DNA from: Loktanella sp. | GTDB lineage: Bacteria; Pseudomonadota; Alphaproteobacteria; Rhodobacterales; Rhodobacteraceae | NCBI GenBank assembly: GCA_003551805.1 | Contig: PUNR01000402.1 | Location: 1-23,173 of the forward strand | Direction of reading: 5' to 3' | DNA: 23,173 nt | In this document: positions 14,967-21,452 of the stretch, in pieces | How the letters are laid out: each line of letters begins with the position of its first letter | Position numbering within the stretch: position 1 is the first letter of the stretch | The notes under the pieces: generated by a model | Seen by the model: only the letters and a program-made list of their open reading frames with translations | Databases searched by the model: none | What the model was told of the DNA's origin: nothing | Translations under genes and position numbers: made by a program

Positions 14967-15539
14967 ATGTCGTTTATCACCTACATCCTGATCGGTGCGG
15001 CCCTGACGGCTGCTGCCGTGATCGCCAAGTCGCGCTTTGCTTCTTTTACAGCGCAAAAGCCGGAAGACTACGCCGATGGCCCGATGTTCGATATCCGCGA
15101 ACGTTTCAATGGCCCGATTGTCTGCGAAGGCGTGATCTTCGGCCCGACAGGCAAGGTGACATCGCGTTTCGTGGCCGATTTCGAGGCGTCATGGAACGGC
15201 AACGTCGGCACGATGGTTGAAAGGTTCCGCTATGACAGCGGGCTGCAACAGGACCGTTGCTGGACACTGACCCTGTCGAACGACGGCAGCATCAAGGCAG
15301 AGGCCCCCGATGTGGTAGGTGCAGGCCGCGGAAAGCAGCAAGGCTCCGCCGTTGTGTTGAATTACCGCATAAAATTGGCTGACGAGGCTGGTGGTCACGC
15401 GCTTGATGTTACAGACTGGATGTATCTGACATCAAACGGGTCGATCATGAACCGCAGCCAGTTCCGCAAATTCGGGATCAAGGTTGCCGAGCTGGTCGCC
15501 ACAATGAGGCCGCGTGATCAGGCCTACGCAGGAGAGTGA
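14967..15539 (+). CDS. DUF3833 family protein (lipoprotein-like, membrane anchored)
   Basis: A 190-residue DUF3833 member. The N-terminal hydrophobic stretch (about 4-21, ITYILIGAALTAAAVIA) is probably an uncleaved anchor. No lipobox Cys is present, unlike many family members annotated as lipoproteins. The rest is a beta-rich domain with PMFDIRERFNGPIVCEGVIF (N-terminal family signature, ~39-58), VADFEASWNG, ERFRYDSG and WMYLTSNGSIMNRSQFRKFGI near the C-terminus. Function is unknown. It is fourth in the operon, a position shared with RSP1088 of R. sphaeroides, between the transporter and the SDR. The start is supported by a GAGGAA ribosome site at 14956-14961, inside the preceding gene's end. 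Its final TGA is overlapped by a possible GTG of the SDR gene. Confidence 0.86.
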   Translation: MSFITYILIGAALTAAAVIAKSRFASFTAQKPEDYADGPMFDIRERFNGPIVCEGVIFGPTGKVTSRFVADFEASWNGNVGTMVERFRYDSGLQQDRCWTLTLSNDGSIKAEAPDVVGAGRGKQQGSAVVLNYRIKLADEAGGHALDVTDWMYLTSNGSIMNRSQFRKFGIKVAELVATMRPRDQAYAGE

Positions 15540-15541
15540 AA

Positions 15542-16279
15542 TTGACGGATTGGGTTGGGAAACGGTATTGGATTATAGGCGCAAGCGAAGGTCTGGGGCG
15601 TGAAGTTGCGTTTTGTCTTAGCCGCGCCGGGGCAGAGCTGATCGTTTCCGCCCGTTCCGAGGATCGCCTGAAAGACCTAGTCGAAGACCTACCCGGCAAG
15701 TCATCCTATGTCACCGTTGATGTGACCGACCGCAAGGCGGTCGAGGCCGCCGCTGCTGAAATTGGCCAGATCGACGGTGTCGTATATCTAGCCGGCGTAT
15801 ATTGGCCGATGAAGTCCCAAGAATGGGACAACGAAAAAGCCGACATGATGGGCGAGGTCAATTTTCTTGGCGCATCGCGTGTGGTGGGGTCAGTCATAAA
15901 GGACATGGTCGCGCGCGATGCAGGGCATATCGTGCTGGTCGGGTCGCTGTCCGGCTTTCGCGGTCTGCCCGGTGCCATCGGTTACTGTTCGTCGAAGGCT
16001 GGCATGATGGCGCTGGCGGAATCCATGCAGGCCGATCTGCGCAACACCGGCGTGCATGTGCAGTTGATCAACCCCGGTTTTATCAAGACGCGCCTGACCG
16101 AGAAAAACGACTTTCACATGCCCTTCATCATGGAGCCGCAGGATGCGGCGAAAGAAGTTTTCGAACATATGACGACCGATGCTTTCAAGAAAAGCTTTCC
16201 AATGGTCTTTTCTTGGGTGTTCCGTTTGTCGCAGTTTATGCCTGACTGGATGTATTACCGTCTGTTCGGCGCAAAATAG
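15542..16279 (+). CDS. short-chain dehydrogenase/reductase (RSP1087-like)
   Basis: A 245-residue classical SDR. The NAD(P)-binding motif G13-xxx-G17-x-G19 (IIGASEGLGREV) is near the N-terminus, followed by SARSEDRL, which carries an arginine after the second strand and favours NADP. The catalytic serine lies in VGSLSG, and the Tyr-xxx-Lys pair is Y148/K152 (YCSSK). The C-terminal segment (FSWVFRLSQFMPDWMYYRLF) is hydrophobic and aromatic, suiting a membrane or lipid substrate. It closes the sigmaE-driven operon, matching RSP1087 by order. Start choice: a GTG at 15536 is only 1 nt after AGGAG (15530-15534) and overlaps the preceding stop, while the TTG at 15542 stands 7 nt from the same ribosome site, the better spacing. 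I prefer TTG; the GTG start would add two residues. Confidence 0.9.
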   Translation: MTDWVGKRYWIIGASEGLGREVAFCLSRAGAELIVSARSEDRLKDLVEDLPGKSSYVTVDVTDRKAVEAAAAEIGQIDGVVYLAGVYWPMKSQEWDNEKADMMGEVNFLGASRVVGSVIKDMVARDAGHIVLVGSLSGFRGLPGAIGYCSSKAGMMALAESMQADLRNTGVHVQLINPGFIKTRLTEKNDFHMPFIMEPQDAAKEVFEHMTTDAFKKSFPMVFSWVFRLSQFMPDWMYYRLFGAK

Positions 16280-16351
16280 CATCAAACCTTTGCGCTAGAT
16301 CAACGTCTTTCATGCTACGATGGGTGCAGTCTGGGGCAAAGGAGAATTGTC

Positions 16352-16678
16352 ATGCTGCCCATTTCATCCGACAAAGTGGCCGAGGTCATCATCCTTGCGC
16401 GCGAACTTGACCGCGCCGAGAACGAATTTGACGGTTTCGTGGACCGCTTGAACGAAGACGAACAGGCCGGGCTGGTCGCCGTGTTCTGGATCGGGCGCGG
16501 CACGTTCGAGCCCGATGATCTGGCAGAAGCTGTCCGCACCGCCATGCAACAGGCCGAAACACCAACGGCCAATTACCTCAAACGATCACCGCATCTGGCC
16601 GACCATCTGGAAAGCGGGCTAGAGGCGTTGGGCATCGACAGCAGCGAAGTCGAGGATGATCTTTACCGCCGGATTTAA
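16352..16678 (+). CDS. DUF3775 family protein
   Basis: A 108-residue cytoplasmic protein. The sequence LARELDRAENEFDGFVDRL, then LNEDEQAGLVAVFWIGRG and the final ANYLKRSPHLADHLESGLEALG match the layout of alphaproteobacterial DUF3775: an acidic helical N-terminal half, a central LNEDEQ-(x)n-WIGRG segment, and a C-terminal helix. Function is unknown. It has its own AAGGAG ribosome site 7-8 nt before the ATG and lies 72 bp after the SDR stop. A TGCTACGAT extended -10-like sequence at 16313-16321 could serve as promoter, so it is probably not strictly part of the sigmaE operon. Its 3' end overlaps the convergent saccharopine dehydrogenase gene by 4 bp, so the two transcripts run into each other. 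Confidence 0.85.
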   Translation: MLPISSDKVAEVIILARELDRAENEFDGFVDRLNEDEQAGLVAVFWIGRGTFEPDDLAEAVRTAMQQAETPTANYLKRSPHLADHLESGLEALGIDSSEVEDDLYRRI

Positions 16679-17727
16679 CCCAGCGCCCGATCAAACCATT
16701 CCTGCGCCCGCGTCCAGACACCTGATTGCGGATCATTCAGTGTCAGCAGATGTGGCAATAACTGGTCTGCAAAATCCTCGCTGCTTTCGGCGGGCATCAT
16801 CGACGGCAGGTTGTCAATCGCGGTGACATCCAGCACCGGCTGGTCATGCACCCGCAACGCAGGCGCATCCCATGTGGTGGTCTGGTCATAGATCTTGATA
16901 GGGGAAAAATCGCTGTCGGGGTCGCAGGCGATATCGCCAATCACCGACAGGCGGCGCGCAGCAACCTTGGCGCTGATAGGCACGAAAACCGGCGTGCCGG
17001 GGCGGGCCAGAATGCAATTCAGAAAAATATCATGCGCCAGCACTTCGGGGAACGGGCCACCGTGGGCGGTTTCAGCCATGTCCCATTTTGTGGCAGCGAC
17101 ACCCATCGCCTGACACAGATCCGCCGCCCCTGCCCCCACGCGGCCCAAAGCACCGATGATCAGCGCGCTTGGCCGTGCGGCGCCCAGCGCCACCAGCCCT
17201 TCTTGCAGATCCCCCAACAAATGCGCCGCTGACGGATAGGCCCGCACCGGCCCTGCGATCTGCCCGCGCTGTTGCGCCATCCAGCATAGCAACGCTACAG
17301 CAGCCCCCGCATAGCCTGCCCAATAGCCAAAGGCGGCAACACGGCGCCCATCGGCGTCGGTCAGATATTCAAGGTCCAGCAACGTCCCGCCGCCTGCGCG
17401 GAAACGGTCCAGCAATACGCGCCCCGCTGGCTGGCCTTTGTAGGCGTGACCAAACATGATGTGTCGATGCCGCAAGGCGGTTCCATCATCAGGCAATTCC
17501 TTCAGGCCAAAGATAACCGCATCAGCGGGCGCATCAGGCCAGCTGAACTCAGACGCGATCGTACAGCCAGCGGCGGCGTAATCCGCAATGGGGATGATCC
17601 GCTGGCGGCTTTCCTCGACCGTGACCTGATAGCCGGCGGCAATGAGTCTTGCCGCACCTTGCGGCGTCAGACCTGTGCGTTCTTCATGTGCGCGGCTTTC
17701 AGCACGGACCCAAAGGTGGGTGGTCAT
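16675..17727 (-). CDS. saccharopine dehydrogenase (NAD+, L-lysine-forming)
   Basis: A 350-residue homologue of yeast Lys1, which interconverts saccharopine with L-lysine and 2-oxoglutarate. Catalytic residues correspond to K76 (GLKELPDD) and H94 (IMFGHAYKGQ), the Lys-His pair of the family. LLDLEYLTDADGRRVAAFGYWAGYAGAA (~117-142) is the conserved core, and the dinucleotide-binding loop is IIGALGRVGAGA (~190-201). The N-terminal WVRAESRAHEERTGLTP is also characteristic of the Ala-dehydrogenase/saccharopine-like fold. Bacteria normally make lysine through diaminopimelate, so the direction here may be lysine breakdown or polyamine-type chemistry; no partner reductase or aminoadipate gene lies in the window. 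An AAAGG ribosome site precedes the ATG. It follows the histidine phosphatase by 12 bp on the same strand, probably as one transcript. Confidence 0.9.
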   Translation of the reverse strand: MTTHLWVRAESRAHEERTGLTPQGAARLIAAGYQVTVEESRQRIIPIADYAAAGCTIASEFSWPDAPADAVIFGLKELPDDGTALRHRHIMFGHAYKGQPAGRVLLDRFRAGGGTLLDLEYLTDADGRRVAAFGYWAGYAGAAVALLCWMAQQRGQIAGPVRAYPSAAHLLGDLQEGLVALGAARPSALIIGALGRVGAGAADLCQAMGVAATKWDMAETAHGGPFPEVLAHDIFLNCILARPGTPVFVPISAKVAARRLSVIGDIACDPDSDFSPIKIYDQTTTWDAPALRVHDQPVLDVTAIDNLPSMMPAESSEDFADQLLPHLLTLNDPQSGVWTRAQEWFDRALG

Positions 17728-17739
17728 TGGTCAAACCTT

Positions 17740-18384
17740 TCAGAAATGGGTCAGCGCATGGGCGCGATCAGGCATATCCAGATGCGGCACGGCGTTGAAA
17801 CTGGCCAAAATTGGCCCTTGCGGGATCACATGCACACGGTGCACCGACGAATTCATGATCGGCAGCAGGATATGTGCCATGCGGGTCGGATCAAGGTCCA
17901 GCAGGTGGCGGATAATCATCCCGATCACACCGCCCGATGTGATGCAAAGCACCCGTGCGCCAGGCTGTGCCGCCTCTGCCAATACGCCGGTGACGCGGGT
18001 TTCGAAGGATGCAAAGGTTTCCACGCCCATAATCTCGGCCCGGTGCCACGCCTGCATCACTTGCGGTACATGGGCGGCAAATTCATCAGGGCCCGGAAAC
18101 GGCACGCCATGCACATCCTGCAAGGCGCGGCCTAGGTTAAAATAATCCATTTCGTTCAAGCGCGGGTCAATCGTCGGGGCCTCATACCCCAGACCCGCCG
18201 CCGTTTCGCGGTGCCTGCGCAGGCTGCCGGATATCACCTTGTCAAAAGGACGCTCGCGGTCGCGCAGGTAATCCCCCAGCCAACGCGCCTGCTGATGCCC
18301 CAGATCGGACAGCTTGTCATAACCGGCCTCGTCTTGTGCAGATGAATTGGCCTGACCGTGCCGGACCAGAATGATTTCGCCCAT
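17740..18384 (-). CDS. histidine phosphatase superfamily protein
   Basis: A 214-residue member of the branch-1 histidine phosphatase (phosphoglycerate-mutase-like) fold. The phosphate-accepting histidine is H9 in LVRHGQAN, and SGSLRRHRETA (~52-62) supplies the arginines of the phosphate pocket. RLNEMDYF (~75-82) gives the acid/base glutamate region. The second conserved histidine, normally in a xxHGGx loop, is replaced by Ser150 in CITSGGVIG, a substitution I associate with an alphaproteobacterial subfamily of unknown substrate. Activity may be altered but H9 remains. No signal peptide. A GGAGGGAG ribosome site is 7 nt before the ATG. It is the first gene of a two-gene unit with saccharopine dehydrogenase, and a link between the two functions is not obvious. 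Confidence 0.86.
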   Translation of the reverse strand: MGEIILVRHGQANSSAQDEAGYDKLSDLGHQQARWLGDYLRDRERPFDKVISGSLRRHRETAAGLGYEAPTIDPRLNEMDYFNLGRALQDVHGVPFPGPDEFAAHVPQVMQAWHRAEIMGVETFASFETRVTGVLAEAAQPGARVLCITSGGVIGMIIRHLLDLDPTRMAHILLPIMNSSVHRVHVIPQGPILASFNAVPHLDMPDRAHALTHF

Positions 18385-18853
18385 GTGATGCTCCCTCCGC
18401 GACAGGGTTAAGGGCAGTTTGGCGCAATGACAACGGGCGCAGTCCGTCTGGTGCGGGCCAATTCACTGCCCCACAGGTGGTGTTTGCCGTGCAATCCGAT
18501 CACAGCGGCGCGAGCGGTTGGAAACAAAGAAAAAATATCTTTCTGACCGCCGCCAAAATTTGTGATCGATTGTTTTGAAACTCGGTCAAAACGACATGAT
18601 GCTCTTTGCCGGGCCGCACAGATTGCATATCGAATTGGTGCGCATTTGCACACAAACCGGCAACGTAGCGGTCTTGTCCATTTTCAAGCACAAAAATCGA
18701 TCACTTTTCACAACGGTTTCGTGAACGCGTTTGCCCTTTCCGAATGCACGAAACTACCCGATCTGAGTGTCACCGGCAGCGATAAAATGCGTTGCCAGAC
18801 TGAACCCTCAAAGCGGCGCAACGCCGTCAAGTAATTGATAAGGAAATAATATC
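18385..18853. other. 469-bp AT-richer intergenic region, no convincing gene
   Basis: This gene-free stretch separates the divergent histidine phosphatase and the small exported protein. From about 18520 on it is visibly richer in A/T than the flanking genes. Short open frames exist on both strands (18408-18653 minus, 18562-18834 plus), but they overlap, lack ribosome sites and recognisable motifs, and have atypical composition. It holds a 7-bp palindrome (18572-18592), a distant 10-bp inverted repeat, and presumably the promoter of the downstream gene, although no convincing -35/-10 pair could be assigned. Confidence 0.6.
18572..18592. repeat. inverted repeat GTTTTGA-N7-TCAAAAC, operator-like
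   Basis: GTTTTGA (18572-18578) and TCAAAAC (18586-18592) are perfect reverse complements around a 7-nt centre. The centre-to-centre distance of 14 nt and the AT-rich arms are typical of a dimeric regulator site, and the position is between two divergent genes. The cognate regulator is unknown. Confidence 0.45.
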
Positions 18854-19186
18854 ATGTCCATCAAAGCATTCGCAATTGCAGCAATCACACTCGCATCCAC
18901 TGCATCCGTAGCATCTGCAACCAGCTACTTCGAACTGCCCCGCGCCCAAAGCAGCGGCAGCACCGTCGATCTGGGCCTTGTCCGCGCAGAAGCCGATGGC
19001 GTCGTCGAAATCTATGACATCCTGACAGGCGCAGAAGGCACACTGATCGGCACACAAAACGTGCGTGCTGGCGCCAACGCTGACGTCCGCATCAACACCG
19101 GTGCCCCCGTGCGCCGTGACGTGGTCGCAGTTCTGAAAGTAGACGGCGAAGTCGTTGCATCGGAAATCTTCCGCGTTAACCGCTAA
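18854..19186 (+). CDS. small exported protein of unknown function (DUF7282-like appearance)
   Basis: A 110-residue protein with a clear Sec signal peptide: K4 then a hydrophobic run to about residue 20 and a likely cut after ASA22. The mature 88 residues contain no cysteine and are predicted beta-rich: VDLGLVRAEADGVVEIYDIL, TLIGTQNVRAGANADVRI, VVAVLKVDGEVVASEIFRV. The pattern of an alternating-strand domain with V-x-V-x-V ends resembles short DUF7282-type periplasmic or surface proteins, but that is only an impression. It is monocistronic: 469 bp of non-coding DNA lie upstream, an AAGGA ribosome site precedes the ATG, and a strong intrinsic terminator starts 24 bp after the stop. That arrangement suits an abundant, separately regulated product. 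Codon choice is strongly biased to C-ending codons, which also hints at high expression. Confidence 0.75.
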   Translation: MSIKAFAIAAITLASTASVASATSYFELPRAQSSGSTVDLGLVRAEADGVVEIYDILTGAEGTLIGTQNVRAGANADVRINTGAPVRRDVVAVLKVDGEVVASEIFRVNR

Positions 19187-19210
19187 GCTCTGACATCTCC
19201 CTGTCGGATG

Positions 19211-19240
19211 GGCCGCTTCTGGAAACAGAAGCGGCCTTTT
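19211..19240 (+). terminator. intrinsic (rho-independent) terminator
   Basis: GGCCGCTTCTG (19211-19221) pairs perfectly over 11 bp with CAGAAGCGGCC (19226-19236) around a stable GAAA tetraloop, followed by TTTT (19237-19240). It sits 24 bp after the stop of the small exported protein and ends that transcript before recQ. Confidence 0.92.
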
Positions 19241-19328
19241 GCATGTTTCGGACGGCAACGGGTTGTTCACCGAATCGCGTTATGGGATTGTGGCTGGCGT
19301 TACGAAATTCCAGATACAGGTTCCCTAT

Positions 19329-21371
19329 ATGCCCGCTGCCACGCTTTTGCGCGATGTCTTTGGCTTTGACGCCTTCCGGCCCGGCCAGCAAGAGATTGTG
19401 GAGGCTGTTGCATCCGGTCAGAACACACTGGCCATCATGCCCACCGGTGGTGGTAAATCCCTGTGTTTCCAGCTTCCTGCGCTGATGCGCCATGGCGTGA
19501 CAGTGGTAATTTCCCCGCTGATCGCCTTGATGCGCGATCAGGTTCGCGGCCTGCGCGAGGCAGGGGTCAGCGCGGGTGCGCTGACATCGGGCAATACAGA
19601 AGAAGAAACCGATGCCGTCTGGGCAGAGCTTGAGGCGGGCACGCTGAAATTGCTTTACATGGCGCCCGAACGCCTATCTGCCGCCGGAACCACCCAGATG
19701 CTGCACCGCGCCGGTGTCAGCCTGATCGCCGTGGACGAAGCGCATTGCGTCAGCCAATGGGGCCACGATTTCCGCCCAGATTACCTGCGCATCGGCGAAT
19801 TGCGCGAGGCGCTGGACGTACCGCTTGCTGCATTTACCGCCACTGCGGATGCCGAAACGCAGGCCGAGATTATTCAGAAACTTTTCGCAGGCCAGCAACC
19901 TGCGACGTTTCTGCACGGCTTTGACCGGCCCAATATCCACCTTGCATTTGCGTCAAAGGACGGGCCACGCCAGCAGATCCTGACCTTTGCCGCCGCCCGC
20001 AAGGGGCAGTCCGGCATCGTCTATACCGGCACCCGCGCCAAGACAGAAACCCTTGCCCGCGCGTTGGCGGACGCAGGCCATCTGTCTTGCCACTACCACG
20101 GCGGGATGGAGGCCGAGGACAGGCGCATCGTCGAACGCCGGTTCCAGCAGGAAGATGGCCTGATCGTCTGCGCCACGGTCGCCTTTGGCATGGGCATCGA
20201 CAAACCCGATATCCGTTGGGTTGCGCATGCCGATCTGCCCAAATCCATCGAGTCCTACTATCAGGAAATCGGCCGCGCGGGTCGTGATGGGGCACCTGCG
20301 GAAACCCTGACGCTGTTTGGCCCCGACGACATCCGCTATCGCCGCCAGCAGATCGACGAAGGACTGGCCCCCGCTGACAGGCGGGCCGCAGATCATGGCC
20401 GGTTGAACGCGCTTCTAGGTCTGGCAGAGGCGTTGCATTGCCGCCGTCAGACCTTGCTGACCTACTTCGGTGAAACCAGCGAAGCTTGCGGCAATTGCGA
20501 CCTTTGCGACAAACCCGCCGAGGTGTTCGATGCCACCACTCCCGTACGTATGGCCTTGTCTGCGGCCCTGCGGACCGAGGAATATTTCGGCGCAGGCCAT
20601 CTGATCGACATTCTGCTGGGGCAGCCCACCGACAAGATCAAGGCCCGCGGCCATGACAGCCTGCCGACCTATGGCGTCGGCAAGGAATATGACCGCCGTC
20701 AATGGCAGGCGATTTTTCGGCAGATGATGGGCCATGACCTGTTGCGCCCCGACCGCGACAGGCATGGTGCGTTGCGCATGACCGACCACGCCCGCCCGAT
20801 CCTGCGCGGCGAGGCGCAGATCATGCTGCGCCGCGATACGATCACAGCCGCCAAGGGCAGTGGCCCGAAAGTGCACACTTTGGTCAGCGAAGACGACGCG
20901 CCGCTGTTGTCCGCGCTAAAGGCAAAACGGCGGTTTCTGGCAGAACAGGCAGGCGTGCCAGCCTATATTATCTTCAACGACAAGACCCTGATCGAGATGG
21001 CGGAAAAACGGCCCGCGACACTGGATGACATGGCGCATATCGGCGGGGTCGGCGCCAAGAAACTGGAAAGCTATGGCCGCGCGTTTATAGAGGTGATCGC
21101 GGGCGAGGCTGAAAACCTGCACCCCAGCCGCCGCAAACTGGCAGGCAGGGACGAAGGGCTGATCTACGACCGCCTGCTGGCTGCGCAGAACACCCTGCTG
21201 CGCGGGCCACATGGCGCTGACAAGCCGATGACCTGTTCGGCGTCGATGCTGGCCAAGGTCGCGCAATTGCGCAACGCCGACATCAGCAGCCTGACCCGCC
21301 TGATCGGCGATCGGCACGCCGAACGCTTTGGGGATGCTTTTTTAGAGGTTCTTGCGTCGCAGGAAGCGTAG
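19329..21371 (+). CDS. recQ: ATP-dependent DNA helicase RecQ
   Basis: RecQ unwinds DNA 3' to 5' in recombination and fork repair. The 680-residue product has helicase motif 0 FRPGQQEIV, Walker A TGGGKS (39-44), the DEAH box at 136-139 with the aromatic-rich loop CVSQWGHDFRP, motif III FTATA, motif V FGMGIDKPDIRWV and motif VI QEIGRAGRDG. The RecQ zinc site is C371, C387, C390, C393 (CGNCDLC), followed by the winged-helix RQC domain (about 405-515) and an HRDC domain (about 525-595: FLAEQAGVPAYIIFNDKTL, IGGVGAKKLESYG). About 80 residues beyond HRDC form a further helical tail, a common alphaproteobacterial extension. The frame is open to 19239, inside the preceding terminator, so the ATG at 19329, directly before the conserved domain, is the credible start; its ribosome site is weak. 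Confidence 0.96.
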   Translation: MPAATLLRDVFGFDAFRPGQQEIVEAVASGQNTLAIMPTGGGKSLCFQLPALMRHGVTVVISPLIALMRDQVRGLREAGVSAGALTSGNTEEETDAVWAELEAGTLKLLYMAPERLSAAGTTQMLHRAGVSLIAVDEAHCVSQWGHDFRPDYLRIGELREALDVPLAAFTATADAETQAEIIQKLFAGQQPATFLHGFDRPNIHLAFASKDGPRQQILTFAAARKGQSGIVYTGTRAKTETLARALADAGHLSCHYHGGMEAEDRRIVERRFQQEDGLIVCATVAFGMGIDKPDIRWVAHADLPKSIESYYQEIGRAGRDGAPAETLTLFGPDDIRYRRQQIDEGLAPADRRAADHGRLNALLGLAEALHCRRQTLLTYFGETSEACGNCDLCDKPAEVFDATTPVRMALSAALRTEEYFGAGHLIDILLGQPTDKIKARGHDSLPTYGVGKEYDRRQWQAIFRQMMGHDLLRPDRDRHGALRMTDHARPILRGEAQIMLRRDTITAAKGSGPKVHTLVSEDDAPLLSALKAKRRFLAEQAGVPAYIIFNDKTLIEMAEKRPATLDDMAHIGGVGAKKLESYGRAFIEVIAGEAENLHPSRRKLAGRDEGLIYDRLLAAQNTLLRGPHGADKPMTCSASMLAKVAQLRNADISSLTRLIGDRHAERFGDAFLEVLASQEA

Positions 21372-21374
21372 CAA

Positions 21375-21428
21375 AGGGGCTCTGCCCCTCCCCCGGATAA
21401 ATCCGGTGTCACCCCGGAGTATTTCCGG
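21375..21428. repeat. three-hairpin intergenic element between convergent genes (roseobacter-type repeat, probable terminator)
   Basis: Three small perfect stems in tandem: AGGGGC/GCCCCT (21375-21389, 3-nt loop), CCGGAT/ATCCGG (21393-21406), CCGGA/TCCGG (21414-21428). The combination GGGGCTCTGCCCC plus CCCCGGAGTATTT resembles a repeat I recall downstream of many Rhodobacteraceae genes. It lies just after recQ and before the end of the minus-strand deacylase gene, so a bidirectional terminator role is likely. Confidence 0.5.
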
Positions 21429-21452
21429 AAAAGAGAAGCACAGGCAACCGGT

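Noticed and set aside
16289..16321. Sigma70-type -35/-10 pair before the DUF3775 gene
   Set aside because: TTGCGC and TACGAT are 20 nt apart, too far for a normal promoter. Only the extended -10 reading (TGCTACGAT) is kept as a possibility within the gene entry.
18408..18834. Short open frames on both strands in the gene-free stretch (81 aa minus, 90 aa plus)
   Set aside because: They overlap one another, lack ribosome sites and have random-looking composition. I treat the region as non-coding, though a small RNA is possible.
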